From: Sepiola atlantica | Lineage: Eukaryota > Mollusca > Cephalopoda > Sepiida > Sepiolidae | Assembly: GCA_963556195.1 (NCBI GenBank) | Contig: OY744519.1 | Coordinates: 111,502,145-111,566,144 of the forward strand | Length of the DNA stretch: 64,000 nt | Direction of reading: 5' to 3' | In this document: one piece after another, positions 11,085 through 21,611 of the stretch | Layout: each line of letters starts with the position of its first letter | Position numbering within the stretch: position 1 is the first letter of the stretch | The notes under the pieces: generated by a model | The model's input: the letters and a program-made list of their open reading frames with translations, nothing else | Told to the model about the DNA's origin: nothing | Databases searched by the model: none | Program-made: the position numbers and the translations under genes

Positions 11085-11630
11085 TCTATTATTTCTAACA
11101 ACTTTATTGGTCTTCGTTCACAGAGGATAAAAGGAGAAATGAAAGAGAAGGATGTTAGTGAAGGAATACGTCTATGAGTATGGACGAAGAGGTTATGAGT
11201 CCAAGTGGGTTAAATAAATGTCCCGTTAGTAGGGAAGAGAAAATAGTTCATATATGATGAAGGAATGTATTGTATGAGAAAGTCCATACACAGGTGTGGA
11301 AGTTCGACCATGTGTAAGTATGTAGTTATGTGTATGTTACATTTAGTCCATATGTGTGGTGGTAGCCATTCCTTGGGTCTTCTTGTTGAAGTAAAATCCA
11401 GAGTCAAAGGCCCAGAAAGTTTCTGTTGCATCTTAAAAGAATAGTTCTGGGGCTGGTCCGAGCAACTTGAATGTTGTTTTCAGTCCCTGCATGTGGAAAG
11501 AAAAAGAGAAAGTTCCTTCTTTGTTAACCCTTTTTATACTCTCATCACATGGTCAGGTCGCATGAGAGATGACCCCCTGATTGGGCAAGCTTGAAAGGAA
11601 GTTAAATGCTTGCACTAGTCAGCGCCAAGC
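11085..11630 (-). mobile_element. Candidate solo LTR (minus strand)
   Basis: On the minus strand a TATAAAA box (plus 11532-11539) is followed 3' by a purine/pyrimidine leader and, about 430 bp later, an AATAAA signal (plus 11103-11108). Upstream is a 'ctgattggg' CCAAT-like site. This promoter-to-poly(A) order and ~550-bp length resemble a retroelement LTR, but terminal TG/CA dinucleotides and target duplication were not established. The 73-codon minus frame (11210-11431) would lie in the transcribed part. A chance arrangement cannot be excluded. Confidence 0.35.
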
Positions 11631-11637
11631 TTATGAA

Positions 11638-12130
11638 TTAAGCAGATTCGAAATCGTAAACCACAAGCTGTTTGTAGGGAAAAGCATCGAGTCTAGGTGA
11701 TTTATTAAAGCCAGCCTGCTTCAACGCATCCTGGACCTCATGTTCCGTAACCCGACCATCACAGCCAGCAATTCGTGCCTCCTCTAGGCGGGGCGAGTCA
11801 GCCAAATAGCTGTCAAACTCCGTGACATAGTCTAAGCAGTTGGATGTAGAGATCCGCGAAAGACCCCCGGAACCCCTCACAGATCTCCCGTGTTGATAAG
11901 AGGGACTGTCCTTCCAGGTTTTTCATCTCTCGAATGTAGTGATCTGATCTGCGACAAATCACAGCTTTACGCTCATTAACGTCAACATGTATGGCTTCGT
12001 TAGGCACTTTATCCAACCTAGATCTAACTATCTGACCCTCATACTGTTAGCCACACGTTTCAGGTCCTCCTTGGCTTGTGCTATGGTTAGGATTCCGCCC
12101 GAGCTAACTTAACTTCTAACTGCTTTTCTG
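11638..12130 (-). pseudogene. LINE reverse-transcriptase N-terminal linker fragment
   Basis: Two minus-strand frames join across a frameshift near 11850-11880. They give 'AVICRRSDHYIREMKNLEGQ', then 'GFRGSFADLY', then 'EFDSYLADSPRLEEA', 'GRVTEHEVQDALKQAGF' and 'NKSPRLDAFPYKQ'. The last segment corresponds to the 'KSPGLDGLPYE' box that begins many non-LTR RT domains. Here the G-D-G core is damaged. No RT palm follows, so it is a short dead fragment. Confidence 0.75.
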
Positions 12131-12440
12131 CTTTAGCCTTCTTTAGGTGAGGGTTTGGCTATACTGCATAGAAAAACATTTTTTAAGTTTTTAAGTTAAC
12201 CCACCACTTAGTTCCGATAACCGCCCCCACTAGAGCCAGCTGGATGAGTAATATTAGCTTTTCCCGGAAGTCACGTACCTCCAGCAAGAAGGAGCATTTA
12301 TTCAGCTAGTTTTATTTTTCACAAAATAGAAATAAATAGATTAAATTATTGGTGCTTGTTATCTTTGTTTTCTGTGCCAATTCGCAATCATGAGTTTTTG
12401 TTGTGACAGAAAATAAGGGCTCTGCACCCTATACTAATTC
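12131..12440. other. Unassigned spacer
   Basis: No gene recognised. Confidence 0.35.
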
Positions 12441-12448
12441 ACCCAAAA

Positions 12449-13200
12449 AGAAAAATGTGATTCTACTTTTTTAGGCGATTACATGTAATTACTGAAAAAC
12501 TTGATGGTAAAAATAAATAAAACAACAACAAAATTATTTCCGACTTTAGAGGAGGGATCAGTTTCGTATATAAATTTAATCCAAAATAATCACCCCTTTC
12601 GGACCAAATAGCATTTTAAGGACATATAACCGAACATTGTTTGTTTTAAATCTTGGTAATTTTCTTAATTTCGTGAAGATCAATTGTGTGTGAAGAGGGG
12701 GGGGGGGGGCTGAAATATACATTAAAACATGATATAAATAAAATAATTACTTTTTAAGAGTGAAATTGACTATTAACATACATCGCATGCACCTTTTCCA
12801 TCTTTTGTTAAAAAATGCTTAATTTATTTTTCGTATTTCCACCCGGACTTAATGTTAGTAGTAGGAAGGTGGCATGTTTTTTATTGCTTTTAACAATGAC
12901 ATATTTTATACTGAAGTTTGATCAGGAAAATTAAGTATACAAAAGATTGTTCAGGACCGTTAAATTTTAGGGACCGTTAAAAGTAATTTTCACCCTTTTG
13001 TGTGTGAATGAATATTGACTATGCCTACACAAACCCACACCCGCCACTCCACCAAAATTACTGCCCATAATTTATCTTTCTTAAAAAAATATTTTATGCT
13101 ATCTGGTCCGGAAGTGGGTGATCATTACTGCCTGATGGCCAGGAAGGGTTAAATTCATATGTGAAACCGATCCCCAGTCTAAATTCTAAAATGATTGTTT
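12449..13200. repeat. FB1 foldback copy
   Basis: The left arm (12449-12640) begins with 'gtgattctacttttttagg' and 'cgattac'. The right arm (13090-13200) carries 'gctatctggtccggaagtg' and 'ggtgatcatt' and is truncated before the terminal block. The interior holds G-runs near 12698 and 'cccggacttaatgttagtag' near 12843, the complement of the FB1 interior motif. Confidence 0.6.
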
Positions 13201-13477
13201 TCTTCGTTCTGTTTTTTTTGTTTAAATTAAATTTATCTATTAAATAAACTTTAAAACTGAGACTTAAATTAAGATGAATCTTTTTTTAAATGCAGTATCT
13301 ACCGCAAAAATGTTTAAAAATGAAAAATTTTTGTTAAGAAAAAAAATTACTGACAAACATTTATTGATAATATTAAAATTATTGATAATATAAAATATTA
13401 AATATAAAAAGATTTTTTTTTTTTAAATTAAATTATTTTTATGTTCGTGGACTTTTGTGTGTTTTTGAATTATTGTG

Positions 13478-14058
13478 GTGGGCTTTTGTCCGCTTACCGA
13501 AAAACTCGGGAGTAAAAAAAAATATTTTAGAATTTAAAGTGAGGAACTTGTTTCGTATATAGATCTACCATGAAATGATAACCCACTTTCTGACTAAATA
13601 GCGTTTGAACGACATTTAACCATTTTAGTTAAATCTTAGATGTAACCAGTTTCTTGTTTTTTTGTCGAGGGAGGGGGAGATTCTGTTATCACATGAACTT
13701 AGAGTTAGTAGTAATATTAATGGAGTGTTGGGGGGTGTTGCCACTCAGACTTAGGTTCAGTGGTAAACCCTACAACTCACCCTAAGCCCGGGTGGCCACA
13801 GAGGGTTATTTTTTAACCCTCTCCCAACAAAATACACAATTTATTTCCCTTAACCAACAAAACAAAAATCTAGTTATCTACACCATAAAATGCTTTTTGA
13901 TTAGACACTGGCCTGGAAATAGGTGATCATTTTACGTTGAATTTATATCCGAAACTGATCCCCTATTTTTAAATCTTAAAATAATTGTTGTTGTTTTTTT
14001 TTTTGCAGGTGTTCACACATAATCGCCTAAAAAAAGTAGAATCTCATTTTTGGGGGAG
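13478..14058. repeat. FB1 foldback copy
   Basis: The left arm is at 13478-13660 and the right arm at 13880-14058, ending 'cctaaaaaaagtagaatctc'. The interior (13680-13810) has both 'cagacttaggttcagtgg' and 'ctcaccctaagcccgg', that is, the interior motif in both orientations. Confidence 0.65.
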
Positions 14059-14830
14059 GGGTGTTATTTAGCTGAAGATCATCATATAGACATTTTTTTT
14101 TTAATTTGACAAACTTCTTCATGTGTTCCCTTTATGTATTGTATCCAAGATTTTGATAAACTCATTATGAAATTTTCTTTTGTGCCGTTTTTCCTATTTG
14201 TCTACTCGTGCCATTTTTGCCGGTGTCATTTTTGTCAGTGTGATTTTTACCTGTGGTATAAATTAATTTTAATTTTATTAACTTTTCGTGTTTTATTTTA
14301 TTTATTCTCATGTTATTATTTTTTTTTTAATTTCTGAAAATATTTTATTTAATATTTAAAGATTTTACTATTTATTTTTTAAATTTTATTTTTTATTTAT
14401 ATTTTTATTTAAAATTCAATTATTTTTTACATTAACTTTCATCTATTTTATTTTTTCAAATTATTTATTTCGTCTGTTAAAACACTTTTTTATTTCGTCT
14501 GTTAAAAGAATTCCCTTTCTCTAATTAATTTATTTACTTGGTTTTTATTTTATTCCAAGTCAAATCTTCTTTTTCAATTTTCATTGATTCATTCCCTTTT
14601 AAAAATATTTTTCTTTATCCCTCTTTTTTTTTTTCAGTTAATTTTCCTAAACAATTTTGTTTTCACTTTTAATTTGCTGCTTTTTCTTCAAAACACATTT
14701 TACCCAAAACAAAAAATACTTTTTTCAAAATTCAGAATCTTACTAAAATACAAGATTATTCTACAGAACTTTTACATCCAAACAAGCCTTGGTATTATTG
14801 TAGATTAACACCCGCATCTAAATCCCACTC
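14059..14830. other. T-rich unassigned DNA
   Basis: Very T-rich on the plus strand. The phenylalanine/leucine-rich frames here reflect composition and not proteins. There is a short direct duplication 'tatttcgtctgttaaaa' at about 14466 and 14491. Confidence 0.4.
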
Positions 14831-14836
14831 TCCACT

Positions 14837-15292
14837 AAAAGTGAAATTCTACTTTTATAGGCGATTACGTGTAAACACCTAGAAAAACTTGGTGGAAAGA
14901 AAAAAAAAATTACTTTAGAATTTAGAGTCGAGGATCAATTTTGCATATAAATGTAACATAAAAGGATTCTCCATTTCCGGGCCATTCTAGCATTTTAGTT
15001 AACCAAAATTGTTTTTGTTTTTTTGCTATGATAAATTCTGTGCGTTTTTGAAGGGGAGGGGTATACTTTTTTAGACGATTACGTGTAATTTTATCACCTT
15101 ACCAGTCGGACTTAGTGTTAGTGGTAAAAAAAACTTTGTTAACTGCCGTAAAACATTACAATGATCCCGAAATGGCGGATCATTTTACGTTAAATTTATA
15201 CACGAAAATGATCCCCTACTGTAAATTCTGAAATAATTGTTTTTCAAGGTGTTCACATGTAATAGCCTAAAAAAAGTATAATCTCATTTTTG
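14837..15292. repeat. FB1 foldback copy (most compact)
   Basis: Left arm 14837-15000 and right arm 15160-15292 are separated by a ~150-bp interior with 'cagtcggacttagtgttagt'. This ~455-bp copy best shows the family organisation: terminal 'attctacttttataggcg', subterminal 'gttcacatgtaat' and 'gatcaattttgcatat' blocks, then the gatcatt block near the loop. Confidence 0.7.
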
Positions 15293-15637
15293 GGGGGAGG
15301 CTAATTGTGTATACAGTGATTGTTTATTTTCTAAAATTCTTAGAAAAAGTCTTTCAGATATTCATCAACAATAAACCTAATTAAACATAACTCATACGTC
15401 ATGTATTAGTACTAAAATTGCCAGTGGTGAGTTATCTTCTCTTGTCAAGTAGTCATCAAAACGATGTACTTCATTCTAACCGTTTGAAAATCTTAAATAA
15501 AATTGTTTCTTTTCAATCAAAGTTTGAATAATAATTGTCTATGATTATTGGAGTCTACACAATATAAAGTTTTGTTCGGAAAGAGTAGCTGCTGTGTATG
15601 CAAGGTATCATTATGTATACTGTGACTACATATGCAA
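15293..15637. other. Unassigned spacer
   Basis: No gene or shared repeat was recognised. Confidence 0.35.
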
Positions 15638-16180
15638 TCTATTTACTTGGCTACCCCACAAGTATCTGTTCCGATGGATACTGCACCCCATAAACTGGTA
15701 TTGTCTTGGCCTTCGGGGCTTGATTTACACCGGTCTATGGGACGGTCCTGTGCAGTTCTAGAAGGTCCACCCTCCCAGGCTTTGCCTCCCCTCTTTGGCG
15801 CCCCTACCGGGGAATGCCGACGGGACTGCCCAGGCAATTTTTAATGGCCAGAGTGCTCACTTTCTCGGGCGCTGGCTTTTCAAAACCCCACTTTCCCGAC
15901 CCGACCTTGTGTCACATCTTACTTGTGGAAGTAAGATAAAACTGGCCTTGTGCCTAACCTCCTGGAGAGGAGGTAAATAAATACCCCACAAGGGAAGAGT
16001 TAGACACAAGGTCGGTTTTTAATATAGGAAAAATCCACCTCCCAAAAAAGGGGCACTCTGGATTAGGACAAAAATTTAAATTGTCTCAGTCTAGAAGGAT
16101 TTCTTCTTCATTGACCGAGAACAGGAAAGATCAAGTTTAGTATCAGAACAGATACTACACTTTGCTCCTAGTCAAAAAGT
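15638..16180 (-). mobile_element. U2-SINE-S copy 2, split by a nested U2-SINE-L
   Basis: The short SINE's minus-orientation tail ('atttacttggctacccc') is at 15638-15662 and resumes at 15982 with 'taccccacaag' and 'gagttagacacaaggtcgg'. It continues to the U2-like head 'gatactacactttgctcc' near 16179. The intervening plus-strand long SINE duplicated 'taccccacaag' on both sides, so the short copy is the older one. Confidence 0.8.
15660..15981 (+). mobile_element. U2-SINE-L copy 2, nested insertion
   Basis: Starts at 'agtatctgttccgatgg' (5'-truncated U2 head) and runs through 'cttggccttcggggcttg', 'gaaggtccaccctcccagg', 'cccctaccggggaatgcc' and 'cgaccttgtgtcacatctta'. It ends with the second tail block 'tggccttgtgcctaacctcc' and 'ggaggtaaataaa'. 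An 11-bp target duplication 'taccccacaag' flanks it (15652-15662 and 15982-15992). Frames inside it are not proteins. Confidence 0.85.
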
Positions 16181-16319
16181 ACATATGCAGTTACTTTGTT
16201 GCAAAAACGATGCAAAAAAACTGTCCAGCGTCAATGAAGGGAAGTAATCCAACAAAAGGTAAATTTATTAAATCGTTTTATCTCTATTTTTATAAAGCTA
16301 TCAGGTATATGTGCATGTT

Positions 16320-16880
16320 GATAGATTTGTATGTATACGATTCACTCTGAAACTAATTAACCGATCATAACGAATTTTAGAACACTGCTGCTAAGAGTAA
16401 GTAGGTGTAATGTGAGCTATATTTAGATTAATTTAGTTTCATGGAAAGGGAGTAAAAAGCGAATTGAATCCCTTTGCGAAAATTCAGATACCTCTGATTT
16501 TTGTGAAATTTAAACAATAGGTATTAGACATCAATTAATAAATATTCCTCAAATTTCAGTTTCTATTGAATATTGTAAAGGGTTTTTAGAGGGTGTAATA
16601 TAGGTACAACCTCTTATTTGAAAATTTAATTATTTCAGATTTGAATGGAATTCGACCCATAGTCATTAGACAATAATTAAGCAAGATTCCCTGAATTTCA
16701 GTTACTTCTTAACCCTTCTTAAACTTAAGCCTAAATTTTTAGACATTATCGAGAATCAAAATCATGTAATGGATGTTTAGCAAAATTGGAATAAGGATTT
16801 TAGACATAAGGTTTCGTATCATTATATCTAGATTTTAATCTTTGTAAAGGGGCATAAAAGTGGCGCAAAACTGTTCTGTT
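16320..16880 (+). repeat. Dispersed noncoding repeat R1, copy 1
   Basis: About 560 bp shared with 19605-20140 (inverse), 22840-23140 and 54115-54560. Landmarks in order are 'gattcactc', 'attaaccgatcat', 'gctgctaag', 'attcagatacctctgattt', 'attaataaatatt' and 'ttggaataaggattttagac'. It has no ORF or terminal inverted repeats that I can see, and its class is unknown. Confidence 0.75.
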
Positions 16881-17059
16881 CATGGAATTCATTTTTCTTT
16901 TCGTTTTCTAATAAAATTAAGTTTTCCCTACTTCAGTTCAATATCAAGTGGAAACTAATGCAACAATTTGGAAAAGAAATATCATGTATACAAGTTAATT
17001 TAAAGCAATACAACAAATGTGTTTGTTTTTTTTAAATTCTAGTAAAGCATAATTGACAT

Positions 17060-17580
17060 GTTTCTCATTATTTTCCTCATCTTGTTTATCGACATTTTCA
17101 CAATGTTTCAGCAGTTGTACTCAAGGCCTTCTTCATGTGGCTTTTGTCACGGGTAGGAATTTTGAACATTTTGATCCCTTCCGGTAGACTACTCTCAATC
17201 TGTGTCCCATGCCTTTAGATATCTCATAGCAGTTAATTTTTTTCTTACCTGGTCAAGTGGATACAGGTGTTGGTTAACAGATATTCTCGAGTGACCTCTA
17301 CACAGAGATTCAGAATTCAATTCCTAGTGAAGGTAAGAAAAAAAATAACTGCTATGAAATATCTAAAGATGTTTGTGAGATTAAACCTAGATGAAATTAA
17401 CTCATCGAAAAGGAATGGAAGGTGGAATGAGATCATTCTGCTTCAGTGGATTAACTAAAGGATTCAGTTTGAAATTCTTGCGATTACGGCAAAATACACC
17501 TAAAGAAGGATGGTTAGTACAACGGCCGAAACGTCATGAAAATTATAACAACCAAGATGACGTGGACAACAGTAAGAAAT
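17060..17580. mobile_element. PLE-type inverted repeat with degenerate hammerhead-like motifs
   Basis: Arms near 17212-17250 and 17332-17370 are inverted copies ('agatatctcatagcagtta' against 'taactgctatgaaatatct'). Further out, the minus strand at about 17100-17150 carries 'catgaagaaggcc' followed by 'gctgaaacattgtg'. The plus strand at 17500-17537 carries 'ctaaagaagg' followed by 'cggccgaaacgtc'. These look like decayed versions of the CUGANGA...GAAAC motif of Penelope-like element ends. The two plus-strand frames here are not recognised as proteins. Confidence 0.45.
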
Positions 17581-17649
17581 ATATCAATACTGTAAATAGC
17601 AACAATAGCTCGTCACAAAAATACCTTAAAGACACCAAAAAATAAGAAA

Positions 17650-18666
17650 TTTTTTTTTATTCACACTACAGACTGAAACAGCAGCAGAGATAGTCAGATG
17701 CAGAGGGGAGGGGGGGGCGATGGAGCAGTGGTCCCCGAGCATCTAAATTGGGTGGAGACAACTAATTATATTCAAACTATCTCGCTTTCTCATAATATTT
17801 CTCAGTACTAGGACTTATACTTGAGTTTTTTGGGGCATACAATCAAGGAGTTGGCCTAGCGCATCACCAGGGCATCACCAGGCATCTGCATGTCACTGTC
17901 CAGGTGGATTTTAGTTTAGTTTTTTTGTACTCTCAAAATGAAGCCTAAAGTCAATTTACAAATGTTAATATGAAAAAATGGCAATCGATCAATGCCATGA
18001 TGGGGAGCGTGTTCGTCTCCATGTTTCTTTTGCTAAAAATAATTCTCAGAATTCAGTGACTTATAATTGCTATGAGTGTTTAGATAAAGGAAGCATACAA
18101 AGTGGATAGACAAATAAGTTTCTTCTTTCATATAGAGACATAAGGATTCATAAAATTACATTAATCTTATATGGGATCAAAATAAAGTCTATGATAAGCA
18201 AAGATACGTCCAACCCCCAAAATTGATCTCATATGCCAAATATTTACCTTTTTATAACTTGGAATAATATAAACGTTTGAAAAGGAATGAAAAGACACAA
18301 ATAATAAAGAAGAAATTTAAAAAAATACAATTCTAACGTTTACTTTTTTACAACAGGAGCGCACAAAAAAATTGATGTTTTTCTTTTGTTTTGGGAGCAC
18401 AGATAAACCATAATAATTGACTTTCAAGCCAGAAATTACTTTCTATTCAGCAGTTTAAAAACCCATAAAGAATATTTTCCAATAAGAAAGTGTCACGTTA
18501 GAAAACATGCGTCAGACACTTTGGAATCTATTACAAATAGATTAAAAAATTGATGACATGTGTTTACTATCGTGACACTTATTCAAATTATATTTAAGGC
18601 TTTAAACCGTTCAAAATCATCTCTAGTTCGGATTAAGGTTTAAAGGCAAACATGGTTCTTTTGTGA
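17650..18666. other. Unassigned DNA
   Basis: No gene or shared repeat was recognised; a G-run occurs near 17706. Confidence 0.35.
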
Positions 18667-18674
18667 TCCTAAAT

Positions 18675-18955
18675 TAGGGACTCCCAACCCTATTTTGCTT
18701 GTGAACCCTCTGATAGCTATTTTATTCTCTGGCCCCATATATGCATAGGTATATATTTTTTAAATCAAATATTTGAATAACAATGAATCAATTTCGTTAT
18801 ACTCATAACATAAAATAAAAATCTTGAAAATGTTGATAAACACACGTACATCTCCTAGTAAACAAAACAAAATAATTAGAAACATTTTTTTATGCTCCCC
18901 TTAAAGCTTTTGTGGACCAACGAGGATCCATGTGGACCCTGGTTGGGAATCTCTG
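18675..18955. mobile_element. hAT-like MITE (281 bp)
   Basis: Short terminal inverted repeats are visible: left 'tagggactcccaaccct' and right 'agggtccacatg...' side ending 'ggttgggaatctctg', whose complement is 'cagagattcccaacc'. Putative 8-bp target duplications 'tcctaaat' (18667-18674) and 'ttctaaac' (18956-18963) agree at six positions. The 'CAG.G.TTCCCAACC' end type is typical of hAT non-autonomous elements. The AT-rich interior has no ORF. Confidence 0.6.
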
Positions 18956-18963
18956 TTCTAAAC

Positions 18964-19600
18964 TAAATACCTTTTCTTATGCGTCTCCCTTGTAAAAAAG
19001 AATCAACTGAGTGATTTCATCTACAACATAGTCATTTGAACAAATGTTTAAAGTAAGAAAAGAAGACAATAACTAACCATATGTGATCACCTTGTGCTTC
19101 GGACTCAATCCAAATATCTACTGCTGATTTATAAAAATATTTTCCTCATGTAATGAAATTACTATTGATGAGACAGGAATTAGTGTCCCTGATCCGAAAA
19201 CGATACCGATGGTCAGTTGACACCTGTTTCATTTCTGTTCGTTTTGACTGGTCAACTGCCATTAAAAGTAACACTCTTTTGTCTCTCATCTAATATTTAT
19301 AGATGAGCAAGAAAAAAGGCCGGTCCTTAAAGTAATTTGGCTGGATATCATCCAAGCTGGAAGAATTTACACTTTGAGGCTTGTAGCGGGTGATGTGCGG
19401 GGGATTTATTAGTTTGGGAGGTTCAACGTTCATGTCTTTCTGATTGTCATTTTCATAAAATGGTTAAAACTGTTCAGAGCCTGTGAAGTTATGTTATATG
19501 TGAAGTTAAAATGATCGAAATATAATTTTAAACTATTTTTAATTGTTTTGATTTTACTTTAGATAGTCTCCACTCTATAATAAAAACTAATGTATATTTC
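18964..19600. other. Unassigned DNA
   Basis: No gene recognised. A short inverted pair is seen around 19210-19262 ('gtcagttgacacc' and 'gactggtcaactgcc'). Confidence 0.35.
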
Positions 19601-19604
19601 TATA

Positions 19605-20138
19605 TTTATTAACTAGAGGACGGGTATAATGAATTCCCCAAACCGAACATTTTTGCACCACTTTTATGTCTCTTTACGAAGATTAGAATCAAGATATAAT
19701 GATACTAAACCTAATGTCTAGAATCCTTATTCTAATTTTGATCAAAATCCATTACAGGATTTTGATTCGCGAAAAAGTCTAAAATTTAAGGGGTCTTAAG
19801 AGGAAATTGAAATTCATGGAATCTTGCATAATTGATGTCTAATGACTATGGATCAAATTCATCGAAAATCTAAAATGTTTTTGATTTTCAAATTGGAAGT
19901 TGTGTCCATATTATGCCTCTTAACAAACCTTTAAAATACTCCAAAGAAACTGAAATTTAGAGAATATTTATTAATCGATGTCTAGTACCTATTGTTGAGA
20001 TTTCACAAAAATCAGAGGTATCTGAATTTTCACAAAAGGCTTTCATCCCCTTTTTAACCCCTAATGAATCTAAATTAATCTAAATATAGATCAAATTACG
20101 ATCAACTATGCCTAGCAGCTGTGGTTAAAAAGTTTAGG

Positions 20139-20140
<2 letters not shown>
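19605..20140 (-). repeat. Dispersed repeat R1, copy 2 (inverse)
   Basis: Reverse complement of copy 1, with the matching blocks 'aaatcagaggtatctgaat', 'aatatttattaatcgatg' and 'ctaatgtctagaatcctt'. It abuts a (TA)n tract at 20141-20180. Confidence 0.75.
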
Positions 20141-20177
<37 letters not shown>

Positions 20178-20225
20178 GGGAAATGAAAAAGGAAAAACCA
20201 AAAAGATGTTTTTTTATGTATTTAT

Positions 20226-20275
20226 TAACGTTTCGCCTTTATTTGTAAGACTTCCTCAGGATGATAATTCTAAGA
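20226..20275 (-). ncRNA. Degenerate hammerhead-like motif (inverse copy)
   Basis: Same motif in the opposite orientation: CTGAGGA and GGCGAAACGTT are kept, but the 3' strand of helix I is mutated (AATAA in place of GATGA). It is probably inactive as a self-contained unit. Confidence 0.35.
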
Positions 20276-20745
20276 AAAATGTCATACAAGTACATGAAAA
20301 TATTGGTTTGGTTTGGTAGTTTTGTTTTACGGCATATCAACCCTTTTTGGGTTATTTAATGCCGAATCTGGTAATTATAGTAAAAGTTTTTATGCTTCAA
20401 GTTCTTTATATCTTCAAATGTTTAATCATCGTTTTTGGTTCGGTAGTTTTGTTTTACGGCATATCAACCCTTTTTGGGTTATTTAATGCCGAATCTGGTC
20501 ATTATAGTAAAAGATTTATGCTTCAAGTTCTAAAATAAAATAAAAAAGGGGAGGGAGAAAGGGAGAGGGGCTGTTGTTTTTGGTTTTGTAGAACATAATT
20601 AAGTTTTACAAAAAAAAAAAAAAAAAAAAAAAAAACGTCAATGTAGGTGAATTTCGTCTCAGGGAGCCACAGGGCAGCCTGATCTGGTATCACCAGGAAA
20701 ATATTGGGTTGATATGATTGGTTGTATGACATTTTTCTGAAAATT

Positions 20746-20789
20746 ATCATCCTGAGGAAGTCTTACAAATAAAGGCGAAACGTTGATGA
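20746..20789 (+). ncRNA. Hammerhead-like ribozyme motif of PLE end
   Basis: Helix I strands are 'atcatc' (20746-20751) and 'gatga' (20785-20789). The core is CTGAGGA (20752-20758). After one extra A, helix II is gtc/ggc (20760-20762 with 20774-20776), then GAAA (20777-20780). Helix III is the minimal self-complementary ACGT (20780-20783), with T20784 as the residue before cleavage. The extra A and weak helix II make activity uncertain. Confidence 0.5.
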
Positions 20790-20831
20790 ATACATATAAA
20801 AACATCTTTTTGGTTTTTCCTTTTTCATTTC

Positions 20832-20834
<3 letters not shown>

Positions 20835-20892
<58 letters not shown>
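20835..20892. repeat. (TA)n microsatellite
   Basis: Long TA tract at the end of the PLE tail. A similar tract lies at 20141-20170 beside the inverse tail. Confidence 0.95.
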
Positions 20893-20902
<10 letters not shown>

Positions 20903-21296
20903 CATACCTAACTTTATATGAATAGAAATATATGTACTCCCATCTTGTCATGCAAAAGTTAGCGAGTAAAACACATGCCTTTTTCTAGTCCCTGGACGAA
21001 CCATTTCATGTGGTGAGTGGAAGCGAGAAACCAAATAGCAAGTCAGATAAATAATTCAGTCTTGAAATGAATTCTGAAAAAAATTTTCCACTCTATAATG
21101 AAACGTCAACAGTGTTTTTTTTTCCATTAGGTCATCAGAAATTACAATAATAACTTATATATGAAAAATTAAAAGACTCGTGTAATTCTATGTTTTTTAT
21201 ATTATATTATAGTGATATATCTAGATAAATTGTGAGTGTGAATACTGGCGAAGAATAATTTTTATTTCCATTAATTTTGACGGTGGCTGAACGCTA

Positions 21297-21346
<50 letters not shown>
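21297..21346. repeat. (TA)n microsatellite
   Basis: About 25 TA units directly before the 73-bp-arm palindrome. Confidence 0.95.
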
Positions 21347-21351
<5 letters not shown>

Positions 21352-21353
<2 letters not shown>

Positions 21354-21524
21354 GAAAAAGAATGATAAAAATAAAAGTTGTACAATTACAATATTTATTA
21401 AAGTATCAGAAGTTCAAAAACAAGGGAGGATCTCATTATTCTTAATCCATTCTTGTTTTTGAACTTCTGGTGATTTAATAAATATTGTAATTGTATAACT
21501 TTTATTTTCATCATTCTTTTTCTG
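21352..21524. repeat. 73-bp-arm palindrome
   Basis: Arms 21352-21424 and 21452-21524 are reverse complements with only a few mismatches, around a 27-nt loop. The arm begins 'cagaaaaagaatgat' and ends 'agttcaaaaacaag'. It is noncoding, and a long cruciform or hairpin is possible. Its origin is unknown; a miniature foldback element is likely. Confidence 0.9.
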
Positions 21525-21611
21525 AATTTATTGCTCTATTCAATATATTGAGCTTTCTATTATCACGATAGATTATTATTTAACGACATCATTTATCTTT
21601 AAATTTCTATT

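Larger units (their letters stand above)
20170..20850. mobile_element. PLE-end inverted repeat with embedded direct repeat
   Basis: 20170-20320 and about 20695-20845 are inverted copies of a PLE-like tail ('gaaatgaaaaaggaaaaacc'). Between them lie two direct copies (20306-20402, 20435-20531) that each contain a foldback 'ggcat..aaccc-ttttt-gggtt..atgcc'. A poly(A) run is at 20608-20636. Both outer ends meet (TA)n tracts, and the tail also appears at 40840-40985. No coding part remains. Confidence 0.6.

Noticed and set aside
17500..17540. Active hammerhead at 17.5 kb
   Set aside because: The invariant G of CUGANGA is mutated and helix I partners do not pair; kept only as a degenerate PLE trace.
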